In this document: positions 1 through 8,871 of the stretch, one piece after another
How the letters are laid out: the number at the start of each line of letters is the position of its first letter
Numbering within the stretch: the stretch's first letter is position 1
Assembly: GCF_002845275.2 (NCBI RefSeq)
Contig: NZ_CP088149.1
Span: 3,654,501 to 3,718,500 of the forward strand
Direction of reading: 5' to 3'
Length of the DNA: 64,000 nucleotides
From: Pseudomonas sp. S06B 330
GTDB taxonomy: Bacteria; Pseudomonadota; Gammaproteobacteria; Pseudomonadales; Pseudomonadaceae
Translations under genes and position numbers: made by a program
The notes under the pieces: model-generated
Databases searched by the model: none
The model's input: the letters and a program-made list of their open reading frames with translations, nothing else
What the model was told of the DNA's origin: nothing

Positions 1-1
1 C

Positions 2-1588
2 CTGTTCAAGGCCGTGGGCACGTCGCCGCTCAAAGCTGGCGCTCATCTGGGCGGCTACCTGAAGGCGTTGCGCGGCATCGTCGCTGGCAACGCCTGCATT
101 GCGCCAGATCCGAAGGACAAGCGCTTCGCCGATCCGGCCTGGCAATCCAACGCCTTCCTGCGTGCACTGCTGCAGAGCTACCTGGCCGGCCAAAGTGAGT
201 TGACCCGCTTCATCGAGTCCACCGACCTTGCCCCGTTGGAAAAGAGCCGAGCCCGGTTCGTAGCAGCACTTTTGGCCGATGCACTGGCACCGAGCAACTC
301 GCCGCTAACCAATCCGGCGGCGCTGCGCAAACTGGTGGACACCGGTGGCATGAGCCTGGCCAGGGGCGTGCGTCAGTTCGGCGAGGATATGCTGAACAAC
401 CGCGGGCTGCCGAGACAGGTCGACAGCACGCCGTTCAAGGTAGGAGAAAACATCGCCACGGCTAAGGGCGAAGTGGTGTTTCGCACCGAGATGTTCGAGC
501 TGCTGCAGTTCGCACCCACCACCGAAAAGGTTTATGCCCGACCCTTGGTGATGTCGCCGCCGCAAATCAACAAGTACTACGCCATCGACTTGTCGCCGGA
601 GAAAAGCCTGATCAAGTGGATCCAGGACAGCGGCGTGAACCTCTTCGTCATCAGTTGGCGCAATCCCACCCGCGAGCATCGCGACTGGGGCTTGTCCGAT
701 TACGCGCTGTGCCTGGACCAGGCTGTGGACGTGGCGCGCAGGATAACTGGTAGCCCGGATGTGAACATGTGGGGCTCCTGCTCGGGTGGCATCACCCTGG
801 CGGCCTACCTGGGCTGGCTGGCGGCCCGTGGCGAAAACCACAAGGTGGCCAACACCAGCTGGGCCGTGTGCGTGCTCGACATGCCCTCGGCGCTGGACGA
901 CACCACCTTAGGGCTGTTCACCACCCCGTCCGCGCTGCGCGCGGCCAAGGCCAGCTCACGGCGCAAGGGCGTTCTGAGCGGCCAGGGCATGGCCCGCATG
1001 TTCGCCTGGATGCGGCCCAACGACTTGATCTGGAACTACTGGGTCAACAACTACCTGTTGGGTAATAAGCCGCCGGCCTTCGACATCCTTGCCTGGAACA
1101 ACGACACCACGCGGCTACCCGCCCAACTGCACGCGGACTACCTCGACCTGATCCAGCAGAACCCCTACAGCAACCCGGGCGCCCTGGAGATTGCCGGCGA
1201 GTCAATCGACATGACCCAGGTGAAGGTGGGGGCCTATGTGGTTGGCGGCACCACTGACCACATCACCCCCTGGCAAGGCTGTTATGGCACCGCCCGGCTG
1301 TTTGGCGAGGACACAACCTACGTGCTGTCCAACGCCGGCCACCTGCAGAGTCTGGTAAACCCGCCGGGCAACCCCAAGTCGTTCTACTACGCGGCGCCTG
1401 CCGCCGCCGAGGCCCCGGAAACCTGGCTGCAGAATGCCGGGGAGCGCCAGCAAGGCAGCTGGTGGCCGCATTGGCGCGAATGGATCGGGCAGCGCTCGGG
1501 CGACAGCCTGCCCGCGCCGAAGAAACTCGGCTCGCGCAAGTACCCACCCCTCTGCCCCGCACCTGGCACCTATGTCATGGAGCGTTGA
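2..1588 (+). CDS. phaC: Class II poly(3-hydroxyalkanoate) synthase, 5' end outside window
   Basis: Polymerises (R)-3-hydroxyacyl-CoA into medium-chain PHA at the surface of the storage granule. The reading frame is open to the window edge. Counting from the GTG at 14, the synthase box GSCSGG places the catalytic Cys at residue 256, with Asp415 in TTDHITPW and His443 in NAGHLQS. The Cys-Asp and Asp-His spacings are close to those of known class II synthases, which suggests that roughly 40 N-terminal residues lie upstream of the window. The catalytic triad is intact. The usual pha neighbours (phaZ, phaD, phaF/I) do not follow; the next genes are unrelated, so this is either the last gene of its operon or an extra, unlinked synthase. 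The window edge prevents choosing between them. Confidence 0.92.
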   Translation: MFKAVGTSPLKAGAHLGGYLKALRGIVAGNACIAPDPKDKRFADPAWQSNAFLRALLQSYLAGQSELTRFIESTDLAPLEKSRARFVAALLADALAPSNSPLTNPAALRKLVDTGGMSLARGVRQFGEDMLNNRGLPRQVDSTPFKVGENIATAKGEVVFRTEMFELLQFAPTTEKVYARPLVMSPPQINKYYAIDLSPEKSLIKWIQDSGVNLFVISWRNPTREHRDWGLSDYALCLDQAVDVARRITGSPDVNMWGSCSGGITLAAYLGWLAARGENHKVANTSWAVCVLDMPSALDDTTLGLFTTPSALRAAKASSRRKGVLSGQGMARMFAWMRPNDLIWNYWVNNYLLGNKPPAFDILAWNNDTTRLPAQLHADYLDLIQQNPYSNPGALEIAGESIDMTQVKVGAYVVGGTTDHITPWQGCYGTARLFGEDTTYVLSNAGHLQSLVNPPGNPKSFYYAAPAAAEAPETWLQNAGERQQGSWWPHWREWIGQRSGDSLPAPKKLGSRKYPPLCPAPGTYVMER

Positions 1589-1608
1589 GGCTGCCCTCTC
1601 TTCATTGA

Positions 1609-1637
1609 GCTGCCCCCACGCCACCCGTGGGGGCAGC
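1609..1637 (+). terminator. GC-rich hairpin after phaC
   Basis: A perfect 12-bp inverted repeat (GCTGCCCCCACG / CGTGGGGGCAGC) with a 5-nt loop lies 20 nt after the phaC stop codon. No T-run follows, so it may stabilise the mRNA end rather than terminate by the intrinsic mechanism. Confidence 0.55.
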
Positions 1638-1946
1638 GCCTTGCGCAACAAGTGCCCAAGCCAAGTGCACACCCCATCGGGAACACCGGCCTACAGCGAG
1701 TGGTTAGGCGTACGTATGCCGTTGGCGCCGCAGAACGACCTACGTGGCCTTGCCCGACGGGTGTAACGTAATGTCCGCAAGAATAATGGGGCACACAAGG
1801 GTGGCCTGTGAGCCTTACTTATCGCTTAAGGGCCAGGCGCAACCTTTAAGCGACTGGTCTGCCTGGTCGGGATCAAAAAATGAGGGGGGATGATCGACCG
1901 CTTCCGGCCAAGTGCGCACGCGCCGTCGAAGCTAGGTACATGGGAC
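1638..1946. other. Non-coding stretch, no gene seen
   Basis: I see no supported gene here. About 21 bases near 1774-1794 match the start region of the neighbouring NUDIX gene (around 2325-2345) at about 19 of 21 positions, including the shared string AGAATAATGGGGCA. This may be a scrap of duplicated sequence. Confidence 0.4.
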
Positions 1947-2363
1947 TTATGCATGCTTGGCCAACGCGCTTTTCACATACAGCAACGCGCGTTGAAAGAC
2001 CGGATGGCAATGGGCAAGCGGCAAATCATTGAGAGGCGCCCAAAAGAAACTGAAGGCGTGGCCATGATCGTCGAGTGTTTGGTGAGTCCATTGCTCCGAC
2101 AACGGAACGTGCGCCTCACACCGTTGAAATGACCACACCTGATCCAGATGGCCCGCGCTCCAACAGCCCAAGTCGCAGACAACGGTAGCAGCGTCGATTC
2201 CGGACTCTTCGCTTAACTCGCGTAACGCGGCCTGGGCAGGTGTTTCACCGGGTTCGATCGTCCCTTTGACCAACTGCACGCCTGCCAGCGGATGGCGGAA
2301 TAACAAGATGCGTGGGGCGGCCGTGCCCGCCAGAATAATGGGGCAAGCTTTGTTGGGTGACAT
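1947..2363 (-). CDS. NUDIX hydrolase, 138 aa
   Basis: Small single-domain NUDIX pyrophosphohydrolase. The Nudix box is complete: G34, E40, R48-E49-L50, E52-E53, G55-I56, matching GX5EX7REUXEEXGU, so metal binding and hydrolysis should be intact. The substrate (a nucleoside diphosphate linked to another moiety) cannot be told from sequence. The start is supported by AAGGAG seven bases before the ATG. The gene is divergent from, and touches, a truncated acetyltransferase remnant on the other strand. No operon partner is visible. Confidence 0.85.
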   Translation of the reverse strand: MSPNKACPIILAGTAAPRILLFRHPLAGVQLVKGTIEPGETPAQAALRELSEESGIDAATVVCDLGCWSAGHLDQVWSFQRCEAHVPLSEQWTHQTLDDHGHAFSFFWAPLNDLPLAHCHPVFQRALLYVKSALAKHA

Positions 2364-2541
2364 GATGATCTCCTTATCGACAGCATTGTTTCGCGTCTAT
2401 TACTCCGCCGTTCATGGTATCGCATCACGCGATGACTCCCACGACCAGATCGAGGCCTGGGCGCCCGCGAATATTGACCCGGAGCGCTGGGCGAATCACC
2501 TGCTCGAAATTAACCCGTTCGTGGTGGAGAAAGAGGGATGA
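2362..2541 (+). pseudogene. Truncated GNAT acetyltransferase remnant
   Basis: The translated stretch from about 2383 (LFRVYYSAVHGIASRD, then EAWAPANIDPERWANHL and NPFVVE) matches the opening of a common GNAT N-acetyltransferase family whose members begin with an SAVH..ASRDYS..Q..AWAP pattern and continue for another 100 residues. Here a stop codon follows at 2539-2541, and no continuation carrying the acetyl-CoA-binding motif is found in any frame before the next gene. The first residues also look truncated. I infer a decayed gene. It could be translated as a roughly 58-residue peptide, but it would lack the catalytic core. Confidence 0.6.
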
Positions 2542-2591
2542 AGCGGCTGTGCTACCGTGGCAGCCCAATCAGATCAACATAGGAAATGGAC

Positions 2592-3167
2592 GTGTCTGAA
2601 AATCTCTACGCCCCTCAACGAGCAGAAGGGGTCAGCGCAACCGAAGCGCAACGCCCCTTCTATACGGTATCCAGAACCAAATTCCTGACGTTGTTCCTGC
2701 TGACCTTTGGTAGCTACCAGTTGTACTGGGCCTACAAAAACTGGCAGCAATTCAAGCAGGCCTCAGGCAAGGAAATGTGGCCCATCGCTCGCGCCTTGTT
2801 TGCGATTTTCTTCACTCACGCGCTGTACCGGGAAGCTAATGCCCGAATCAAGCAAAACGGGACCACCTATGACTGGCGACCCGGCGAGTTAGCCACGTTG
2901 TATGTGGTGATCGCGATCATCAGCAACGTGCTGGATTCACTGGTGCGAAAGAACATCGGTTTTCCGACTATCGATCTGATCAGCCTGGCGCTCCTACCGC
3001 TGCATGGCTGGGTTACCTGGCAGGGTCAGCGTGGTCTCAATAAAGCGGCCGGCGACCCGCTGGGTGAAAGCAACGCGCGCCTCACGCCGATCAACTATGT
3101 TTTCATCGTGCTCGGCGTGCTGCTCTGGGCCCTGATGGTGTTCAGCTTTACATTGCCGCCGGAATAA
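2592..3167 (+). CDS. Integral membrane protein of unknown function (DUF4234-like)
   Basis: About 191 residues with a soluble N-terminus and four or five hydrophobic segments (about 28-45, 100-120, 123-140 and 168-187). The SYQLYWAYKNW string after the first hydrophobic segment resembles the S.YWxYKNW pattern of DUF4234-type membrane proteins. No catalytic residues are recognisable. I prefer the GTG at 2592 because AGGA sits seven bases ahead of it; the in-frame ATG at 2586 is only one base from that AGGA. It appears to be monocistronic. Confidence 0.7.
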   Translation: MSENLYAPQRAEGVSATEAQRPFYTVSRTKFLTLFLLTFGSYQLYWAYKNWQQFKQASGKEMWPIARALFAIFFTHALYREANARIKQNGTTYDWRPGELATLYVVIAIISNVLDSLVRKNIGFPTIDLISLALLPLHGWVTWQGQRGLNKAAGDPLGESNARLTPINYVFIVLGVLLWALMVFSFTLPPE

Positions 3168-3252
3168 GTACCCGGAACATGTGCCGGACAGAGGGTCGTA
3201 TGTTACGACTTGATGCGCTACGTTTCGACCCGGTGCTAGCGCGGCCCTTCCA

Positions 3253-3266
3253 TTGACGTAAATCAA
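3253..3266 (+). promoter_or_regulatory. Candidate Anr/Fnr box upstream of universal stress gene
   Basis: TTGACGTAAATCAA differs from the consensus TTGAT-N4-ATCAA at one position. It lies 120 bp upstream of the stress-protein start. Several Pseudomonas universal stress genes are known to be switched on by Anr at low oxygen, so the position is meaningful. Functional binding is inferred. Confidence 0.6.
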
Positions 3267-3385
3267 AACGCTAGGTCTGGTTCGCGAGAGGATGGCTCAA
3301 CGCAAGGAATGGATCGATAACGCCCCCTTTGAACTCAAGGTAACGTCGTCGATTCATGTGCACAGCACTGTATAAGGAGCCTCAT

Positions 3386-4261
3386 ATGACCTCGTTGAAC
3401 CACGTACTGGTTGCCACTGACTTGTCGACCTCTGCCCGCAACGCGGCAGAGCGGGCGGCACAATTGAGCAAGGCGCAGCACGCGTCACTGGATTTGCTGT
3501 ACGTCGCAAATCCGGCCCCTTTCGAGCGTCTCAAGCAGGCAGTGGTACCTGATGACGATTTGTTGAAACACGCGCTAGAGACAGCAAGAGAAAAAACTCA
3601 CGAACTGGCAGACCGGCTGTTCCAACGCTATGACATCGCCGCTGGCGTACAGGTGGCCCCTGGTTCGGTTGTCACGGAAATCACCCGTGTGGTGCAAGAC
3701 AAACACTCCAATTTGCTGGTGTGTGGGGCGAAAGGACATAGCCTGGCCCGTCGCCTGCTGCTGGGTTCTACCGTGCAAAGAATGCTGAACCGTATGCTCT
3801 GCCCTTTGCTGGTGGTCAAGCACGCACCCCGCGATGCATACCGTACCGTGCTCGTTCCCGTTGATTTTTCGCCGTCATCGCTCCGGTCCATCGAACTCGC
3901 GAAGTCGATTGCCCCGCAAGCCGAGATCGTACTCCTGCACGTATTCGAAGCCCCGTTCGAGGGGAGCATGCGGTTCGCCCACATTGACCAAGACACCCTC
4001 ACTCACTACCGAAATGTCATCCGCAAAGACGCGGCGGAACAACTCGCCACCCTGAGCGCTGCCGCTGGGCTGTCCAATGCTCGGCAAATCGTGGTGCACG
4101 GTGACCCGTCCTGGCGGATCGTTGAACAGGAGCAAGAGCTGGACTGCGATCTGATCGTGATTGGCAAGCAGGGTGAAAGCGCACTGGAAGAGCTGTTGAT
4201 CGGCAGCGTCACCAAGCATGTCCTTAACGAATCGCAGTGTGATGTGCTGGTGTCACTGTAG
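3386..4261 (+). CDS. Tandem-domain universal stress protein (UspA family)
   Basis: Cytoplasmic stress protein of 291 residues made of two Usp domains (about 1-146 and 150-291). Each ends in the ATP-binding signature G-x2-G-x9-G-(S/T): the first is [15 protein letters not shown] and the second [15 protein letters not shown], so both halves should bind ATP. The start at 3386 is chosen for the AAGGAG at 3374-3379; the upstream in-frame ATG at 3356 has no such site. An Anr-type box 120 bp upstream suggests induction under oxygen limitation. The gene converges on metE. Confidence 0.88.
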   Translation: MTSLNHVLVATDLSTSARNAAERAAQLSKAQHASLDLLYVANPAPFERLKQAVVPDDDLLKHALETAREKTHELADRLFQRYDIAAGVQVAPGSVVTEITRVVQDKHSNLLVCGAKGHSLARRLLLGSTVQRMLNRMLCPLLVVKHAPRDAYRTVLVPVDFSPSSLRSIELAKSIAPQAEIVLLHVFEAPFEGSMRFAHIDQDTLTHYRNVIRKDAAEQLATLSAAAGLSNARQIVVHGDPSWRIVEQEQELDCDLIVIGKQGESALEELLIGSVTKHVLNESQCDVLVSL

Positions 4262-4300
4262 GCGGTGTACCTTTGCGCCAGTTTTAGTCCCAGTAGTAAA

Positions 4301-4336
4301 CGCCAGCCGGCGCACATTCACGTGGTCCGGCTGGCG
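4301..4336. terminator. Hairpin between convergent usp and metE
   Basis: A perfect 10-bp stem (CGCCAGCCGG / CCGGCTGGCG) with a 16-nt loop sits in the short gap between two convergent genes, a position suited to bidirectional termination. There is no clear T-run. Confidence 0.55.
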
Positions 4337-4360
4337 GGTCATGCATAGACCGCTAGGGCT

Positions 4361-6649
4361 TCAAGCCAGCTCTTTACGCAGTTGGCGGGCGGCGGTGACC
4401 ATGTGCACCAGAGCGGCTTCGGTTTCTGGCCAGCCGCGTGTCTTCAGGCCGCAGTCCGGGTTGACCCACAGGCGCTCGGCAGGAATGCGCTTGGCAGCTT
4501 TGCGCAGCAAGTTGGCCATTTCCGCAGCATCCGGGACGCGTGGCGAGTGGATGTCGTAGACACCTGGGCCGATTTCGTTCGGGTAGTCGAAGGCTTCGAA
4601 CGCCTCCAGCAGTTCCATGTCCGAGCGCGAGGTTTCAATGGTAATGACGTCGGCATCCATTGCCGCAATGGACTCGATGACATCGTTGAACTCGCTGTAG
4701 CACATGTGCGTGTGGATCTGGGTTTCGTCACGCACACCCGATGCGCACAAGCGGAAGACTTCGGTGGCCCAGTCCAGGTAGTGCTGCCATTGCGCCTGGC
4801 GCAGGGGCAGCCCTTCTCGAAATGCGGCTTCGTCGATCTGTACGATCTTGATGCCTGCCGCTTCCAGATCGACCACTTCGTCACGAATGGCCAGCGCCAG
4901 TTGGCGTGCCTGTACTTCGCGGGTCACGTCTTCACGCGGGAACGACCACATCAGCATGGTAACAGGGCCGGTCAGCATGCCTTTCATGACCTTGGCGGTA
5001 AGGCCTTGAGCGTAACGTGTCCATTGGACGGTCATCGCTTTTGGACGGCTCAAGTCACCGACAATCACCGCCGGTTTCACACAGCGTGAGCCGTAGCTCT
5101 GTACCCAGCCAAAACGGGTGAACACGTAGCCGTCCAGTTGCTCGGCGAAATACTCGACCATGTCGTTTCGCTCGGCTTCACCGTGAACCAATACGTCCAG
5201 GCCCAGGCACTCCTGCACTTCGACGGCGTGGCGAATTTCGCTCTGCATCGCTTCGGTGTATTCAGCTTCGGACAACTTGCCTTGTTTGAATGACTGACGT
5301 GCCAGGCGGATTGCGCCAGTTTGCGGGAACGAGCCGATTGTCGTAGTTGGGAGCAGTGGCAACTCCAGGCCGGCACGCTGCTTGACAATACGGCTGGCGA
5401 ACGGTGACTGACGCTGGCTGTCCTTGGCGGTAATCGCCGCCACACGAGCCTGTACGCCAGGGTTGTGGATGCGCGTCGAGGCAGCGCGGCTGGCTTGTAC
5501 TGCACGACTCTGGGTCAGGGCTTCCAATACTGCCGGGGCGTGCGGCTCGTTCACTGCATGGGCCAAGATGGCGACTTCTTCGCACTTCTGTACGGCGAAG
5601 GCCAGCCAGCGCTTGAGTTCAGCATCCAGCGTGTCTTCACGACCCAGATCAACCGGGCTGTGCAGCAAGGAGCACGAAGGCGCTACCCACAGACGGTCAC
5701 CCAGACGCTCGTTGGCGTGCTGCAGCACGGCCAGGGCTTTTTCCAGGTCGCAGCGCCACACGTTGCGACCATTGACCAAGCCCAACGACAGGACCTTGTA
5801 GGCTGGCAGGCGATCAAGAATGGTCGGGTACTGGTCCGGTGCACGTACCAGATCAATGTGCAGGCCGTCGACTGGCAAGTTGGCCGCCAGGCCGAGGTTC
5901 TCTTCCAGACCACCGAAGTACGTGGCGACCAGTTTTTTCAGGGGATCACGCTGGATCTGGTTATAGGCGCGTTCAAACGCGTTTTTCCATTCTTGAGGCA
6001 GGTCGAGCACCAGGATCGGCTCGTCGATCTGAACCCACTCAACGCCCTGAGCTGCCAGGCGCTGGAAAATCTGACCGTACAGCGGCAACAGACGATCCAG
6101 TAGTTCGAGTTTGTCGAACTCCCCCCCTTTCGCCTTACCAAGCCACAGGTAGGTCAGTGGACCGATGACGACAGGTTTGACGTTGTGGCCCAGGGCCTTG
6201 GCTTCTTCGACTTCTTCGAACAACTGGTCCCAACCCAGCTGGAACTGCTGGTCGGCGGTGAATTCAGGGACCAGGTAGTGATAGTTGGTGTCAAACCACT
6301 TGGTCATTTCCTGGGCGTGCGCACCGCCGCAGCAGCTGTCGCTGACACCCCTGGCCATGCCAAACAGGGTCTGCAAGGACACGTTGCCGTCGTGCGGGCG
6401 GAAACGCTCGGGGATCACACCAACCATCAATGAGTGGGTCAGCACTTGGTCGTACCAGGCAAAATCACCAACCGGCAGCAGCTCGATCCCCGCCTGTTTC
6501 TGAAGCGCCCAGTGCGTCTTGCGCAGATCACTACCCATAGCACGCAGGCCGGCTTCGCTGAGTTCACCCTTCCAGAAAGCCTCTTGAGCTTTCTTCAGTT
6601 CGCGATCGCGTCCAATGCGCGGGAAGCCAAGGGAATGGGCCAATGCCAT
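4361..6649 (-). CDS. metE: Cobalamin-independent methionine synthase
   Basis: Transfers the methyl group of 5-methyltetrahydropteroyltri-L-glutamate to homocysteine, the last step of methionine synthesis, without vitamin B12. About 762 residues, close to the usual 750-765. The N-terminal half begins [12 protein letters not shown]. The C-terminal catalytic half shows the zinc ligands: His and Cys in [12 protein letters not shown], Glu in ITIETSRS and Cys in NPDCGLKTR. The start at 6649 gives the conserved N-terminus and has GGAG nearby; the frame is open 14 residues further upstream. No metR gene adjoins it and I see no clear cobalamin riboswitch in the 283-bp leader. Confidence 0.96.
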   Translation of the reverse strand: MALAHSLGFPRIGRDRELKKAQEAFWKGELSEAGLRAMGSDLRKTHWALQKQAGIELLPVGDFAWYDQVLTHSLMVGVIPERFRPHDGNVSLQTLFGMARGVSDSCCGGAHAQEMTKWFDTNYHYLVPEFTADQQFQLGWDQLFEEVEEAKALGHNVKPVVIGPLTYLWLGKAKGGEFDKLELLDRLLPLYGQIFQRLAAQGVEWVQIDEPILVLDLPQEWKNAFERAYNQIQRDPLKKLVATYFGGLEENLGLAANLPVDGLHIDLVRAPDQYPTILDRLPAYKVLSLGLVNGRNVWRCDLEKALAVLQHANERLGDRLWVAPSCSLLHSPVDLGREDTLDAELKRWLAFAVQKCEEVAILAHAVNEPHAPAVLEALTQSRAVQASRAASTRIHNPGVQARVAAITAKDSQRQSPFASRIVKQRAGLELPLLPTTTIGSFPQTGAIRLARQSFKQGKLSEAEYTEAMQSEIRHAVEVQECLGLDVLVHGEAERNDMVEYFAEQLDGYVFTRFGWVQSYGSRCVKPAVIVGDLSRPKAMTVQWTRYAQGLTAKVMKGMLTGPVTMLMWSFPREDVTREVQARQLALAIRDEVVDLEAAGIKIVQIDEAAFREGLPLRQAQWQHYLDWATEVFRLCASGVRDETQIHTHMCYSEFNDVIESIAAMDADVITIETSRSDMELLEAFEAFDYPNEIGPGVYDIHSPRVPDAAEMANLLRKAAKRIPAERLWVNPDCGLKTRGWPETEAALVHMVTAARQLRKELA

Positions 6650-6932
6650 GACAGAAACTCCAATGTGTTTGATGGGAGCCATTGTCGACACTCACCCTAG
6701 CGTGAGACAAACTCATTTTCCTCTTGATCAACACAAGTTTTATTCATTATCAAACGTTCGATATCAACCACCTAAAAACGGCCACGGCTGTTCTCAATGG
6801 CTGATTTTGAGTCACCTTGGGCAGAGCAGTGCGGTAAAAAGCAGTGTCAACAGCCACCCCGTCACAAACAGCCCTACTCCGGGCGCGAAATGCGCAATAA
6901 CGCTGAGGCCAACGTTTACACGTTGGACAACC

Positions 6933-8135
6933 TCACCGCCCAGACAGTGGGAAAGTGGCAATGAATTGGGTACCCAACGCGGCGGTAGAGCTGACCGTGA
7001 TGTGCCCTTGATGAGCGCTGACGATTTCACGAACGATAAACAGACCGAGTCCAACACTTCGTAGTTCTGCATTGTCATGACTACCGCGAATCATCGGCTC
7101 GAACAAATTGCTCAGCAGTGCCGCAGGAATCGGTGTCCCTAAGTTGTGCACGGAAAGGGTCACTGTGTTGTCCTCAATGTGAGTAGACACAGTGACAGTT
7201 GAACGCTCTGCACCATAGGCGATAGCGTTGGCCACCAGATTGCCTACTAACTGATACAGTCGATCACTGTCTGCGTAGAATTCCCCCTCGCCGCTACGTA
7301 GATGGACCAAGTCGCTCTTGGGGAATGAAAGCCGAATTTCTTCAAGGCAGTCAGCAACCACATCATGGAAGCTAAGCGGCATGCGCTCCACAGTAATCCC
7401 GCGCCCTACCTGGACCAGGGTAAAGTCCAACAGGTCAGCAACCAAACGTTGAGCACGCTCGACCGAATGGCTGATATGGCCCAGCATCTGGATAGTCCTA
7501 GCGTCCGGATCACGCCGCAACAGAATTTCCGCCGCCATTCTTATCGCCGACAGCGGATTGCGTAAATCGTGGCTGACAATTCCAATCATCTGCTCAGCAA
7601 AGAGCGCCCGGTCTTCGGCGGCAGCATAGACAGTGCGTAGCTTGCCTTGCGCAATCTCCCGGGAGCGCTGGGCCTTCAGGTTCTTGGCTAAGTGCCCCTC
7701 AGCAAGCAAGCGGGCATTGACCAGGCCTCGTTCATATTTACGCCGGTCCTCTGTCTTAAAAAGAGCCAATTCATGAAAAACGCCATTAGAACGCGCACAG
7801 CTTATGGCACTTAACATCATAGGTATCTTGTAGCCATCATGGTGCATAAGGTCGAACTTGACGTTGGCTACGCCCCCCTGAAGTTGCATGAGCGGCTGCC
7901 AGTACGCCTGATGAAAAGTCCTCGCTTCCAGGCTCATCAGCTCTTGGATGCGCATGCCAAGCAGTGTTTGCTGCGAGTAGCCCATCCAGCGGCAGAACGT
8001 CAGGTTCGCACGTTCGATGCATCCGTTTTCTGCCGTCAAAAGCAACCCTTGAACGGCGTCTCCACTGGGTAGTTCTGCTGCAGGATCAGGTTCATTGTGG
8101 CTTAGCATGACGGTGTGGCCCAAGAAGAGCTTCAA
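6933..8135 (-). CDS. PAS-domain sensor histidine kinase
   Basis: Soluble (no membrane segment) kinase of 400 residues. A PAS domain (about 28-130) is followed by a helical linker, a HisKA domain with phospho-acceptor His189 in IVSHDLRNPLSAI, and a HATPase domain with an N-box (NLVANAIAYG) and a G-box (VGLGLFIV). The ligand of the PAS domain is unknown and no response regulator is adjacent, so it is an orphan kinase. The start is uncertain: the TTG at 8135 has GAGGA just upstream, while the ATG at 8105 would give 390 residues without a good ribosome site. It lies downstream of the SYLF gene on the same strand, with a 20-bp gap, and could be co-transcribed with it. Confidence 0.85.
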   Translation of the reverse strand: MKLFLGHTVMLSHNEPDPAAELPSGDAVQGLLLTAENGCIERANLTFCRWMGYSQQTLLGMRIQELMSLEARTFHQAYWQPLMQLQGGVANVKFDLMHHDGYKIPMMLSAISCARSNGVFHELALFKTEDRRKYERGLVNARLLAEGHLAKNLKAQRSREIAQGKLRTVYAAAEDRALFAEQMIGIVSHDLRNPLSAIRMAAEILLRRDPDARTIQMLGHISHSVERAQRLVADLLDFTLVQVGRGITVERMPLSFHDVVADCLEEIRLSFPKSDLVHLRSGEGEFYADSDRLYQLVGNLVANAIAYGAERSTVTVSTHIEDNTVTLSVHNLGTPIPAALLSNLFEPMIRGSHDNAELRSVGLGLFIVREIVSAHQGHITVSSTAALGTQFIATFPLSGR

Positions 8136-8155
8136 GCTTCCTCTATCTGGAAAAT

Positions 8156-8716
8156 TTACCGTTTTATCAACGATATCTTAGTACCTTCGATACTGATCCC
8201 GGCCATCAGCCCTTGCTGGTCGAAAACAAAGGCATAGGCGTCCTGCTTCATCGTCGAGCTCGAAAGGTTCTTCGCTACGCCGTGGTCCACCAGCACCACC
8301 GTCGGGCCAACACCAACCTCCCAGCCTTTGCTGTCTTGAACATACTTCAGGGCGTTATCGGTCATCAAAAACACTGCATACGCATAGGACTGGGCCCCGG
8401 CTTGCAATCCCCAGGAACCTGTAACCGAGTTGTAATAGCCCGCCACGTTCTTGCCCTTGTACAAGACCCCTTCCCCATAGCTGCCACCAAACACCAGTCC
8501 GGCCTTGATGACCTTGGGGAAAACCAGCACGGCTTTAGCGCTGCGTGACATGTTTTCGGCCAACGGATAGGCCTTGTAGAGAATCTGCAAAGCCTGACGA
8601 GCGTCCTTGTTCAGATCATCTGCAGTGGCGGCACTGGCTGTGTTTTGCAGCCCCACGACCAACAGTGAAAGAGCCATCAGTGCGATGGCAAGAAAGGGCC
8701 TCAGTAACTGTTTCAT
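8156..8716 (-). CDS. Exported SYLF/Ysc84-domain protein
   Basis: About 186 residues with an N-terminal signal peptide (MKQLLRPF, then a hydrophobic run ending near NTASAA). The remainder is one SYLF (Ysc84) domain, seen in the string VFPKVIKAGLVFGGSYGEG, the glycine-rich GYYNSVTGSWGLQAGAQSYA and the C-terminal ISIEGTKISLIKR. Family members bind lipids, and bacterial ones are exported. The role in this organism is unknown. The start at 8716 puts the positive charges next to the hydrophobic core; an ATG five codons upstream is also in frame. It is divergent from the giant glucan synthase gene (155 bp apart), so they could share regulation. Confidence 0.82.
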   Translation of the reverse strand: MKQLLRPFLAIALMALSLLVVGLQNTASAATADDLNKDARQALQILYKAYPLAENMSRSAKAVLVFPKVIKAGLVFGGSYGEGVLYKGKNVAGYYNSVTGSWGLQAGAQSYAYAVFLMTDNALKYVQDSKGWEVGVGPTVVLVDHGVAKNLSSSTMKQDAYAFVFDQQGLMAGISIEGTKISLIKR

Positions 8717-8871
8717 GACGCACTCCGACACCGGTGCCTGCCGGCTGACTGTGAATGACAGGTTCTAGAGTGAGGCCAAAGGTGTAACGAGTCTGTTCGC
8801 TACCGAACAGACCCCGGCGTCGGGCATCGGCAAACTGACTTTCCAGCCCGACCTCGTTCAGCAAGGACACT

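Noticed and set aside
6812..6932. Short hydrophobic frame after the PAS kinase (minus strand, ends LLTLLFTALLCPR)
   Set aside because: Looks like a single membrane segment, but no usable start codon lies in the part not overlapping the kinase gene and no ribosome site is seen.
6650..6932. Possible cobalamin riboswitch or MetR site before metE
   Set aside because: No B12-box-like conserved core and no full TGAA-N5-TTCA repeat could be found by eye.
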